Assembly (NCBI GenBank): GCA_002281875.1 | Contig: NCHN01000002.1 | Coordinates: 62,001-126,000 of the forward strand | Length of the DNA stretch: 64,000 bases | Direction: 5' to 3' | Source: Sphingobacteriia bacterium 24-36-13 | GTDB taxonomy: Bacteria; Bacteroidota; Bacteroidia; Chitinophagales; Chitinophagaceae | Shown here: positions 32,641 through 40,113 of the stretch, piece by piece | How the letters are laid out: each line of letters begins with the position of its first letter | Position numbering within the stretch: position 1 is the first letter of the stretch | Position numbers and translations under genes: made by a program | The notes under the pieces: model-generated | The model's input: only the letters and a program-made list of their open reading frames with translations | Database searches by the model: none | Told to the model about the DNA's origin: nothing

Positions 32641-32874
32641 ATGGAGGCATTAATAAAACTATTGCAAGGCATTTCTTACCCAACCCTGTTTTTTGCAGGG
32701 TTGGGCATCAGGCTCATCGTCGGTATGCGACAGTTTAACCGCAGAGGCTTAGGAGGATTGCAGCATTTCAGCAACTATTTCATCGGGCTGATTACCCTTT
32801 CCATAGAATGGATACTGAAATGGGTAGCCTTTTTTGTGATGCTTTGGGGTGTATGGGGCTTGCTTTTTAAGTAG
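32641..32874 (+). CDS. Small membrane protein (77 aa)
   Basis: A 77-residue protein with two hydrophobic helices (about 8-28 and 50-75: ISYPTLFFAGLGIRLIVG and WILKWVAFFVMLWGVWGLLF) joined by a basic loop RQFNRRGLGG. The fold is unknown. It lies directly before the PRTRC-E gene and may anchor a complex of the element at the membrane, but there is no motif evidence for that. Confidence 0.65.
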   Translation: MEALIKLLQGISYPTLFFAGLGIRLIVGMRQFNRRGLGGLQHFSNYFIGLITLSIEWILKWVAFFVMLWGVWGLLFK

Positions 32875-32938
32875 GACGGTGTGGAACAAAACGGTAGTAG
32901 GACTATACAGAATATTTGAAAAATAAATTATTTAAAAG

Positions 32939-33583
32939 ATGGAAACGACAAATTTTTTTAGCGAAGTAGCGGCATTGAATATTACAGGCGACCTGCAATT
33001 GACTATACGCAAAGGAGCAGAAAACAATTGGATAGTATCGGTTATGCTCAATAATGAACAATGTGGAGATGATGCAAGAAAACTAATTCCGCCCCTTAAT
33101 CTAAAGGGAACGGTAAACGAATTGGACGAGGGATTTTTTGAAAGGATAACCACGCCTTTGCAATCCGCTTCAGGCTTATTAGATAATATGGAAGCCTTTA
33201 TGAAGCAATTGGAAGAAGCCAAAACACAATCGGCTATGGAAAAGGAGAAAGCCGACAAAGAAAAAAAGGCTAAGGAAGAAAAGGAAAAGAAATTTAAGGA
33301 AGCTATGGCTAAAGTGGACGAACTGGAGAAAGAGGGCAATTACAGGGATGCCTGGATGAAAGTACCCGACCCTGCACAATTCCCCGAACAGGCAGAAGTA
33401 ATACGCAAGCGCAAGACTGCATTGTCAGCCAAGTTTGCGCCCGACTTGTTCGGCGCACCTGAAACAGGGGTAGAGACAACAGAACCACAGGAAGAAAATA
33501 CGCTTTTCCATGAAGGCCCCGACAATGAGAAAAATCTCGATGAAGTGGAGGATAATTGGGAAGACGATAGCGAAACAGAATAA
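32939..33583 (+). CDS. PRTRC system protein E
   Basis: A 214-residue protein: an N-terminal globular part (FFSEVAALNITGDLQLTIRK, then PPLNLKGTVNELDEGFFERIT), a long charged coiled coil (about 85-130, with EKEKADKEKKAKEEKEKK), a short helical segment, and a very acidic tail (EVEDNWEDDSETE). The N-terminal part matches PRTRC system protein E. PRTRC stands for ParB-related, ThiF-related cassette. It opens the cassette here; its biochemical role is unknown. Confidence 0.85.
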   Translation: METTNFFSEVAALNITGDLQLTIRKGAENNWIVSVMLNNEQCGDDARKLIPPLNLKGTVNELDEGFFERITTPLQSASGLLDNMEAFMKQLEEAKTQSAMEKEKADKEKKAKEEKEKKFKEAMAKVDELEKEGNYRDAWMKVPDPAQFPEQAEVIRKRKTALSAKFAPDLFGAPETGVETTEPQEENTLFHEGPDNEKNLDEVEDNWEDDSETE

Positions 33584-33609
33584 TTTACCAACATCAAAAA
33601 ACAACAACC

Positions 33610-33828
33610 ATGTTATTAGCAACACAATTAGAACGAGTGTTCTTACTGAAAGATAAAGGGCAGGAAATCAAATTGACCGACCCCGAACCCAAATGGAGTG
33701 TTGAGGCGGTATTGAATTTTTATGCCAATACATATCCCATATTAACAACGGCAAAAGTATCTGCACCTGTTATTCGTGATGATACCGTACAGTACAGATT
33801 TGAGAGCGTAATGGGAACAAAAGGTTAA
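33610..33828 (+). CDS. PRTRC system protein C, small possibly ubiquitin-like protein
   Basis: A 72-residue protein (ERVFLLKDKGQEIKLTDPEP, then WSVEAVLNFYANTYPILTTAKV) matching PRTRC system protein C. Its strands and central helix fit a small beta-grasp-like fold, and it ends in MGTKG with a C-terminal glycine, as a modifier activated by an E1 enzyme would. It lies in the same cassette as an E2-like and an E1-like gene. That it is conjugated to other proteins is inference; no experimental result is known to me. Confidence 0.85.
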   Translation: MLLATQLERVFLLKDKGQEIKLTDPEPKWSVEAVLNFYANTYPILTTAKVSAPVIRDDTVQYRFESVMGTKG

Positions 33829-33843
33829 TCAAAATTAAAAGAA

Positions 33844-35025
33844 ATGAACGATGCAACGCAATATTATATCCGGGATTATCCGCAAACCGCAACAGCCAAA
33901 ACAACGGGAACTGCACCAACAGTTGGGCGAGTTTGCCAATTGGATGCAAAGACCCAAAGAGGCAAACGAAATCCGAAAGGACAAACGGAAGTCCGTACCC
34001 CTTTCGATGTTGCCAATAATTTTCTAAAGTCTACGTTCCTGCCAAAACTAAAAACGGCGCATTCTGCACAGGCTTGTACAGAAAATGAAAAAACGGAAAG
34101 GGATTTTTACCATTCCCTTTCCCTACTGGCGGAAGATTACGGATTTAAGCCAATGCAGACAAAAAGCTATGGTTATCCGTACAATATCAGTTTGGCATTA
34201 TGGGATACACAGGAGAAGTTAAAACAAATAGTTTACAATTGGAACAGTTTACAATTTGTACAGGACAGGAAAAAAGCCTTTTTTATCAGCGAAGAACGGT
34301 ACAGCGCAGGGGCTACGCTTTATTACATCCCCGTTATACCACTCTTTGAAATGCTGAATGACCCAATGCGTAAAAAGACCGCCCAATTGCTTGTGTCAGT
34401 TTGCAGTTACCTGTACCATATTGTGAGTATTCCGTATTACCGGCAGGAAAACAGCTACCTCTATTGGATGTACGAAATGCTAACCGATTGGGTGGAGCAA
34501 GACGAGGAAACCAGCGAAACAGAACTATATAAAAATGAGTTACGGCAAGCCGAATGGGTTGGTGAGCGTGTCGAACAAAAACTGTTTAACCGTACCAATT
34601 TAAGTTTTTTTGAACAGCGTGTAAAGATATTTAAGCCGACAGATGAGTTTGATAAGGAATGTTTGCAGTTAGCTTGCGATGCGCTTGCACTTTACGTGGA
34701 ATATCCTCATACGAATATCTTTCGTAATGCTCCTAAAACTGATGAGGGCCCTGACGATGAGTGCGAAGACTATGACCGGGAAACTATTGGTATGGAAAAG
34801 TACATATCCTTCATGGCGAATGGAAAAGGCTGGCTATATGAAAGCCTTTCGGATAGTATTAACAACGAGTTTAACGAATATGGCAATCTGGAAGAACCGA
34901 CCATCCGCAAATGTTTTGACGGAAACCCGATAACACGTAACAACCTCGATTTTGAAGCCCGACTGTTTACTTTATTGGAAGATATATGCTACTTACTAAA
35001 CAACTATAAAGCGACAAGACGATGA
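33844..35025 (+). CDS. PRTRC-cassette protein of unknown function
   Basis: A 393-residue soluble protein between PRTRC C and B. Central parts are helical and aromatic-rich (YYIPVIPLFEMLNDP, QLLVSVCSYLYHIVSIPYY, SYLYWMYEMLTDWV), with an acidic segment (DEGPDDECEDYDRE) near residue 300. No catalytic motif is visible. Its stop overlaps the PRTRC-B start by four bases (ATGA at 35022-35025), so it is translated together with the cassette; it occupies the slot often named PRTRC F, though I cannot confirm homology. A second frame open over its first 58 codons makes the exact N-terminus less certain. Confidence 0.7.
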   Translation: MNDATQYYIRDYPQTATAKTTGTAPTVGRVCQLDAKTQRGKRNPKGQTEVRTPFDVANNFLKSTFLPKLKTAHSAQACTENEKTERDFYHSLSLLAEDYGFKPMQTKSYGYPYNISLALWDTQEKLKQIVYNWNSLQFVQDRKKAFFISEERYSAGATLYYIPVIPLFEMLNDPMRKKTAQLLVSVCSYLYHIVSIPYYRQENSYLYWMYEMLTDWVEQDEETSETELYKNELRQAEWVGERVEQKLFNRTNLSFFEQRVKIFKPTDEFDKECLQLACDALALYVEYPHTNIFRNAPKTDEGPDDECEDYDRETIGMEKYISFMANGKGWLYESLSDSINNEFNEYGNLEEPTIRKCFDGNPITRNNLDFEARLFTLLEDICYLLNNYKATRR

Positions 35026-35744
35026 ATAATACAACAGACATAACCAATGATTTTGGAATGCTTTACCATCCCAAATCGGCTTTGGTGTTCTATGAAACCA
35101 AAGGCACAAACACGGATATGTATGTAGAGCATTTTGACATGGACAGAAACGGCAACCCAATCAATGCCCACCCTTTGACCGTGAGGGAAGCACAGCTATT
35201 GGCAAAGGCATTGAATACAGGAAAGGAAAAGAACAAAGCTTTTTTAAAACCAAGGGGAATTTTGCCAACCAATATACTGGTTATCAATCCAAGCGACAAC
35301 GGTACGGTATTATGGTACACCAAAGCACAGCAACGTCCGTTATTCTTTGTCAAAGATTTGGAAATACTCAATGGGAAGGCATATGTACCGCCCATGATTT
35401 GGTTTGCCAGTAAAAACAGCATTTTTGTTTTTGCCCTTAGTTCAGACAGGCGACCACATGAAAAGACGCCGTTGTTCCATGCTCCATTTTTCAATGTATA
35501 TGAAAACGGAAATGTATGCATGGGAACAGTAAATGTGAATATCAAAAAATCGACATCGCTGGAAGAATTTATCGAAGCATGGGAAAACTATTTTTTTAAC
35601 AGCTATTTCAGCCATCTGATGCAGAACCACAACCCGGTTAAAGGGAATTGTGTAAGCCTTTGGAAAGAGCTTATTAAAACAGGCAATGCCTTTCCTAAAG
35701 AGGTTTTGAAAAAGAATAACAGGACACTTAAAAACTTATTATGA
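35022..35744 (+). CDS. PRTRC system protein B, E2-like
   Basis: A 240-residue protein matching PRTRC system protein B. Near residues 154-168 it carries HAPFFNVYENGNVCMG, which resembles the HPN...G-x-x-C active-site layout of ubiquitin E2 enzymes: a His-x-Pro, an Asn and a Cys eight to ten residues later. This is consistent with the E2-like assignment of the family made by comparative genomics. It overlaps the previous gene and the ThiF gene by four bases each, so translation is coupled. Confidence 0.88.
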   Translation: MNNTTDITNDFGMLYHPKSALVFYETKGTNTDMYVEHFDMDRNGNPINAHPLTVREAQLLAKALNTGKEKNKAFLKPRGILPTNILVINPSDNGTVLWYTKAQQRPLFFVKDLEILNGKAYVPPMIWFASKNSIFVFALSSDRRPHEKTPLFHAPFFNVYENGNVCMGTVNVNIKKSTSLEEFIEAWENYFFNSYFSHLMQNHNPVKGNCVSLWKELIKTGNAFPKEVLKKNNRTLKNLL

Positions 35745-36550
35745 TGAACACGGAAAAAACGAAAGTCCATTTTACGGATAACTCCCTGATAAATGCCACC
35801 AATCCAATACAAGTAAACGTTTTTGGTGCAGGTGGTACAGGTTCAAAGGTTTTGACTGCTTTAATTGAGATGGAGCACAGTCTGGTCGAATTGGGACACG
35901 CAGGATTATCCGTTCGTCTTTGGGATGATGATAGGGTAACTGAACCAAATTTAGGTAGACAACGTTTTGCAGCATGTGAAATAGGACTGTACAAGTCCTT
36001 AGCCTTGATAAACCGTTCCAATAGATGGGAAGGGACAAACTGGAAAGCCGAAACAGTAAAATTCGGAAAAGACCATTTGGGGAGATTGCCCCAATACGCA
36101 CCTGCAAGCATTTATATCTCTTGCGTAGACAGCGTACAAGCAAGGTTTGAAATTGCAGGGATTTTAAAAGCGTTGAGCAATAGCAGGAATTACGGTAATG
36201 AACCTAAGTATTGGCTTGATTTCGGCAACAGCCAGCATACAGGACAGGTTATATTATCTACTATTGGAAAGATAAGCCAACCCAAATCTGAAATGTACGA
36301 AACGGTGGCAAGCCTGCCATTTGTTACAGATGAATTTGGCGATTTATTGAAACACTCCGAAGCAACGGACGACACGCCAAGTTGCAGTTTAGCAGAAGCA
36401 CTGGAAAAACAGGACTTGTATATTAATTCCTCACTGACCCAAATGGGTTGCTCCTTATTGTGGAGCTTATTCCGTAACGGATTGACCCAATATAGGGGCT
36501 TTTTCCACAACCTTAAGGACTTTAATACCCACCCAATTAAGGTCGCCTGA
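35741..36550 (+). CDS. PRTRC system ThiF-family E1-like enzyme
   Basis: A 269-residue ThiF/E1-like adenylating protein. The nucleotide loop is VFGAGGTGSK (G29-x-G31-G32-x-G34), the acidic ribose contact is in LWDDDRVTEPNLGRQRF with the conserved Arg and Asn, and the crossover region begins ISCVDSVQARFEI, whose Cys could accept the modifier. It should adenylate the C-terminus of a small protein, likely PRTRC C. It is the last gene of the cassette and is followed by a structured gene-free 329-nt stretch at the end of the element. Confidence 0.92.
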   Translation: MMNTEKTKVHFTDNSLINATNPIQVNVFGAGGTGSKVLTALIEMEHSLVELGHAGLSVRLWDDDRVTEPNLGRQRFAACEIGLYKSLALINRSNRWEGTNWKAETVKFGKDHLGRLPQYAPASIYISCVDSVQARFEIAGILKALSNSRNYGNEPKYWLDFGNSQHTGQVILSTIGKISQPKSEMYETVASLPFVTDEFGDLLKHSEATDDTPSCSLAEALEKQDLYINSSLTQMGCSLLWSLFRNGLTQYRGFFHNLKDFNTHPIKVA

Positions 36551-36565
36551 AACCCTTCCCGGGCG

Positions 36566-36608
36566 GCGCATGGGCATTCCTTTCCCCGTAGGCGGAAAGC
36601 CCATGCGC
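36566..36608. repeat. Perfect inverted repeat after the ThiF gene
   Basis: GCGCATGGGC (36566-36575) and GCCCATGCGC (36599-36608) form a perfect 10-bp stem with a 23-nt loop, beginning 16 nt after the ThiF stop. There is no T-run, so a DNA-level or RNA-structure role is as likely as termination. It is GC-rich compared with the following chromosome. Confidence 0.65.
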
Positions 36609-36618
36609 TGGAAGCGGT

Positions 36619-36688
36619 GCAGCCACTTGTCCCAAACCGGGTTCCCCAGTCACATCCCCGATATCTCCGCTTTGGGACAACAGGCTGC
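36619..36688. repeat. Long inverted repeat near the element end
   Basis: GCAGCC-AC-TTGTCCCAAA (36619-36636) faces TTTGGGACAA-CA-GGCTGC (36671-36688): 16 paired bases with one symmetrical 2-nt internal loop and a 34-nt apical loop. With the neighbouring stem at 36566-36608 it makes a double-hairpin region between the last element gene and the putative attachment site. Confidence 0.65.
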
Positions 36689-36736
36689 GGCATAATTGAT
36701 ATATTTATTATCTGATTTTTCATCCAGAGTGACTTG

Positions 36737-36777
36737 TAAGCAATTTTCCGTTGATAATGAATAGTTAAGCAATTTTC
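36737..36777. repeat. Direct repeat, possible recombinase arm sites
   Basis: TAAGCAATTTTC occurs at 36737-36748 and 36766-36777, 29 bp apart and in the same orientation, 36-76 bp before the tRNA-like 3' end. Short direct repeats beside a core site are typical of arm-type sites bound by tyrosine recombinases and directionality factors. No recombinase gene is in the window to support this. Confidence 0.5.
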
Positions 36778-36812
36778 AAACTATCTAAAAATGTCAAAAA
36801 TGGAATTAGGGG

Positions 36813-36832
36813 TTCGATTGTGACCCCGCCCA
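36813..36832 (+). other. Putative attachment site: displaced tRNA 3' end
   Basis: The 20 nt fit the 3' end of a tRNA exactly: a 7-nt T-loop TTCGATT, a 5-nt T-stem strand GTGAC, a 7-nt acceptor strand CCCGCCC and a discriminator A. The preceding bases (AATTAGGGG) cannot form the matching T-stem, so this is not a full tRNA gene. A leftover 3' end followed by the original terminator is what integration into a tRNA gene leaves at the distal side. The tRNA identity is not known. Confidence 0.45.
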
Positions 36833-36838
36833 GTCCGC

Positions 36839-36866
36839 AAATGCCACTTCAATGTGGCATTTTGCA
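36839..36866 (+). terminator. Rho-independent terminator at the chromosome junction
   Basis: AAATGCCAC (36839-36847) pairs perfectly with GTGGCATTT (36854-36862) around a 6-nt loop, followed by TTGCATTTT. It sits seven bases after the tRNA-like 3' end and 14 bases beyond the end of the convergent glycosidase gene, so it may serve both directions. Confidence 0.75.
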
Positions 36867-36879
36867 TTTTAGGACTTTT

Positions 36880-39171
36880 CTAGTTTGATTTGATAAACGG
36901 AATAGTAAGTTTTTGATCGTTATTCCTGATTTCTACATAATAAATGCCAGCAGCAAATGAACCCGTATTTACCTGATAAGTATTGCTTATTGTTGTTCCT
37001 TGGGTGATGGTTTTACCCGATGTATTAAAAATGGTTATTTGCTGATTAATTCCATTGTTCAATCCTTGAATGGTAAGTGTGTTTTTTACAGGATTGGGGA
37101 AAACCCTAATGGCAGTTGAGGTACTTGGAACTTGGCTTATATAACCAACCCCTTTAACAAACAAAGGCGTTTCGGTGGCAGTTACAATTACTTTTCCGTT
37201 ATTCGTTTTCAACTTATTCAATTGCATATTCTCCATCCCAGCAACGGGGCTATACAAGTAAGCGGAGTCTGCATTGTCCAAATCAAGGGTGTACAACCCA
37301 GTTCTTCCTTTCTCATCTGGTATATATACTACATACATTTTACTGGTATCATTCAATACATATTCATCTACCAAGGGATCGGCATTTAAGGTTTTATTGA
37401 AATAGTAAGCGCCAAATAATTTGTTTGTTTGTTTCACGAAATCCGCAGCTGGTCTTGGGTTTAGTTTGTCTCCATATAAGCCACTGGTTGCATACAATTG
37501 CTCAGAATCTGGAGTGTCATCTTCCAATTGATAAAAAAATTGTTTCATGATACCATTTCTGGAATATAAAAGTGCGGTTCTTAATATCCAATCAGCTTGT
37601 GTTTGTAATACCGACTTATTTCCAATTGGAATGGCTTTGTTGGGGCTTTTTTGATTGATATCAAATCCAGTTTCGGTTACCCATACAGGCATATTATTCA
37701 AATAGACAGCGGACGATTGAATAAAAGCTTTTGCTATGGAATCTGCATTGGTATTATTAGACTTTAATTCTGGCGCAATGGCTCTATTTAAGTTGCTGCT
37801 ATTGGTGTACAAATGATAATTAATGATATCCCAACAAATATTTACTGATCCATCTGGTTTAAATCCTCTGAATTCTTTGCACCAATCAATCATTCCCCTG
37901 AAATAATCGGTAGTGGCCAACGCAACTCCTGCCATTACAACTTTCATACTGCTGTCTGCATTTTTTACGCCAACACCTGACCCTAACGTGTTTTTGTGAC
38001 CATCGTAAAAGGCCGATAAATTCGCTGCATATTCTCTACCGGTTTGATATGCTTTTCTGCCCTTCCACCATTTATCTCTTTCATTCTCACATTCAATGAA
38101 TTCTATTAAACCAAGCCCCACTTTTACCTGATTGATTTCATCACCCGTCCAACGAGCGGTATCATATACATTCAACAATCGTTGGTCTACCATTTTATTT
38201 TTCCCATATCTGGCAGCAAATTGAAAAGCAACTCTAGCTTGTTCTATATAAGACGCAGGGTCATTTAAATTTTTACCATAAAAAACTGGATTATTTTCTA
38301 AGTCTTTTAAACTATCTGGATATGAATCAAGCATCCAGTCTGGAAGGGTTTTCAAACAAGCCAAAACGGTGATGCCTTCTTTTAAACATGTCTCGTAAAT
38401 GGCATCGTAATTCCAACTACCACTTCTTGTAGGACTATAGGTATAACTCCCTTGCTTGTATTCTAATTTTTGCCAGTCTAAATAATGTCTAAATCCGCTG
38501 AACGATTTTACTGCATTCAATCTTTTGGAATCAATAATAAACGGATCTGTAAGCGGATCTGAAAAATTCCACTCATATCCATTTACCCCAAACAAATTGG
38601 ATAAAGGAATTTTTCGCTTTAAAACAGGTGTTGTTGCAGAAGGTGGTGTATAATATCCGTAACATTCAATTTCAGAAGGGAAATCATTTTCCGCAACTAT
38701 CATCAAATACATAATATTTCTAGCAGCAATATCTAATTTAATAATATCAGGACGCTCAGGGTAAGGGCCAACCCAACGATCATATTTTGATCCATCAAAA
38801 GAAGCAATTGCTTTTCTATTCCAATTGCTGTCTATAATGTAAAGTGTAAAGGGCTTGGTACTGATTCCATTCCAATCATAAAAACGAATACTATCAATGA
38901 CCATCGATTCTCCCTTTAAAAGCGGATAATAGGATTCGTGTAATGGAATGATTTTATCAAATTGTGCATCCACTGCAGTAAAAAGGTCACCATCAAATAA
39001 TTGTTGTAACCCTTTCTCTACATTGGTTAATTGGTACCATCTATTGCCATCAATGGGTATTTTCTGTCTGTTTTGTCCAATTGATTCGAATATGCCCACT
39101 GAAAGTAGAAAAACAGTAGCCCATATATTCAATATTATTTTTGTATTCCAATTACCAATGTGGTACATCAT
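36880..39171 (-). CDS. Secreted glycoside-hydrolase-like protein with T9SS sorting tail
   Basis: A 763-residue secreted protein. The N-terminal signal is about residues 10-33; an N-terminal beta-rich part (about 40-170) resembles a carbohydrate-binding module; the central part looks like a TIM-barrel of clan GH-A type, with a possible acid/base Glu in FIECENERDKWW and nucleophile in WVTETGFD. The last 75 residues (IRVFPNPVKNTLTIQG to the lysine-containing end) are a type A T9SS C-terminal sorting domain. It is the first chromosomal gene beyond the mobile element. The exact GH family and substrate cannot be fixed by eye. Confidence 0.75.
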   Translation of the reverse strand: MMYHIGNWNTKIILNIWATVFLLSVGIFESIGQNRQKIPIDGNRWYQLTNVEKGLQQLFDGDLFTAVDAQFDKIIPLHESYYPLLKGESMVIDSIRFYDWNGISTKPFTLYIIDSNWNRKAIASFDGSKYDRWVGPYPERPDIIKLDIAARNIMYLMIVAENDFPSEIECYGYYTPPSATTPVLKRKIPLSNLFGVNGYEWNFSDPLTDPFIIDSKRLNAVKSFSGFRHYLDWQKLEYKQGSYTYSPTRSGSWNYDAIYETCLKEGITVLACLKTLPDWMLDSYPDSLKDLENNPVFYGKNLNDPASYIEQARVAFQFAARYGKNKMVDQRLLNVYDTARWTGDEINQVKVGLGLIEFIECENERDKWWKGRKAYQTGREYAANLSAFYDGHKNTLGSGVGVKNADSSMKVVMAGVALATTDYFRGMIDWCKEFRGFKPDGSVNICWDIINYHLYTNSSNLNRAIAPELKSNNTNADSIAKAFIQSSAVYLNNMPVWVTETGFDINQKSPNKAIPIGNKSVLQTQADWILRTALLYSRNGIMKQFFYQLEDDTPDSEQLYATSGLYGDKLNPRPAADFVKQTNKLFGAYYFNKTLNADPLVDEYVLNDTSKMYVVYIPDEKGRTGLYTLDLDNADSAYLYSPVAGMENMQLNKLKTNNGKVIVTATETPLFVKGVGYISQVPSTSTAIRVFPNPVKNTLTIQGLNNGINQQITIFNTSGKTITQGTTISNTYQVNTGSFAAGIYYVEIRNNDQKLTIPFIKSN

Positions 39172-39272
39172 TAAGTATAAGTTATTGGGTTCTTGTGCAA
39201 ATTAACCATGTTTACAGATAGAAGAGCCATTTTGTTGATGGGTTGTTGCATATTGGCAAGACCTTTTAAAAT

Positions 39273-39302
39273 AAAAAAACCGGCCAATAAAAATTGACCG
39301 GT
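39273..39302 (-). terminator. Terminator of the barrel protein gene
   Basis: Leftward, the stem ACCGGTCAAT (complement of 39293-39302) pairs with ATTGGCCGGT (complement of 39279-39288) with one mismatch and a 4-nt loop, followed by a seven-base T-run (complement of 39273-39279). It ends the gene at 39327-39959. Confidence 0.85.
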
Positions 39303-39326
39303 CTGGTGTTATTGATTGCAAATAAA

Positions 39327-39959
39327 CTAAAACAAAAATTTGAAGCCAAAAGACAAAGGAGTAGTTAGGGTTGGATTACTACCGCCTAATGCGCTGTTAT
39401 ACACATTCTCTACATTGGCAACATGTGCTAATGAGAAGTCGGTAATAGTTGTTTTATTTCCAGTTTTAGGCGTTAAAGTGGTTATTGAGAAGTTGGCCAG
39501 ATTATAAGAAAACTCAACACTAAAATGTTTGCCTAAAATCATATCTAAACCCCCAGAAGCTGCCAAGCCAAACTGACTTACTTTTAATTCACTTTGTTTT
39601 TCTTTTCCACTGATAATGGGAGCAGCCAATTGACCAAAAAAGTACATACTGCCTGCTACATTCCAATATTTTCTAACCAATGGTTGGAATACGAATAATC
39701 CAGTATTAGCCGTCGTTGTTGCGCCATTCACCGATTTGATATTGACGGTTCCAATTCCTGCACCAATAGCAACCGACGGAGAAACAAATGTTCCAATAAT
39801 TGGCAATAAGGTGAAATTTGTACTCTTAGTAGTGCCCGTTTTAGTTTGGGTGTATCCAAATTGAGAAGTGGCAAATGTGGTGCCTTGTAATCCTTTTTTC
39901 TGTGCATTAGCTGAAAAACTCAATGCTGCAAACAAGGTGACTGCAATAATCTTTTTCAT
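39327..39959 (-). CDS. Small outer-membrane beta-barrel protein
   Basis: A 210-residue protein with a typical signal peptide (MKKIIAVTLFAALSFSANA, cleavage before QKKG) and alternating amphipathic strands: FATSQFGYTQTKTG, SVAIGAGIGTVNIK, SQFGLAASGGLDMILGKHFSVEFSYNLANF, ending in PLSFGFKFLF with a terminal Phe, as for outer-membrane barrels inserted by BamA. It belongs to the porin-family/OmpA-like small barrels common in Bacteroidota. It has its own strong terminator and stands alone. Confidence 0.82.
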   Translation of the reverse strand: MKKIIAVTLFAALSFSANAQKKGLQGTTFATSQFGYTQTKTGTTKSTNFTLLPIIGTFVSPSVAIGAGIGTVNIKSVNGATTTANTGLFVFQPLVRKYWNVAGSMYFFGQLAAPIISGKEKQSELKVSQFGLAASGGLDMILGKHFSVEFSYNLANFSITTLTPKTGNKTTITDFSLAHVANVENVYNSALGGSNPTLTTPLSFGFKFLF

Positions 39960-40113
39960 ATTTCTTTAAATTTTAAGCAAAGTTATTTCCGCCATTTTTT
40001 GTTAAATATGAGTAGATATATTGCTGGGTATGATACTCATCATGTTTTTTTTGAATGGTAAAACCGACAACGCCAACTATAGCTATCTTCGTTAAAACGA
40101 TAAATGCTTGAAT

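Larger units (their letters stand above)
1..36832. mobile_element. Integrative and conjugative/mobilizable element, right part (left end outside window)
   Basis: This span holds relaxase, MobC, coupling protein, TOPRIM primase-like protein, ssb, radC-like, DUF932 and PRTRC genes, which in Bacteroidota typically sit on conjugative or mobilizable elements, together with arsenic, mercury and copper resistance cargo and an AbiE toxin-antitoxin pair. The right boundary is placed at a 20-nt tRNA-like 3' end (36813-36832) followed by a terminator. Beyond it the genes become housekeeping or cell-envelope genes and the sequence turns visibly more AT-rich. No integrase and no tra mating-pair block are seen, so these either lie left of position 1 or the element is mobilized in trans. 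The boundary is an inference; the mobile nature of the backbone is well supported. Confidence 0.75.

Noticed and set aside
33851-34027. Alternative 58-codon frame (MQRNIISG...) at the start of the PRTRC-cassette gene
   Set aside because: Protein-like composition, but it ends at a stop without a partner frame; the 393-codon frame spans the whole region and couples to PRTRC-B.
36805-36835. Complete tRNA gene
   Set aside because: Only the T-loop, one T-stem strand and one acceptor strand can be found; no anticodon arm or matching 5' half lies upstream.
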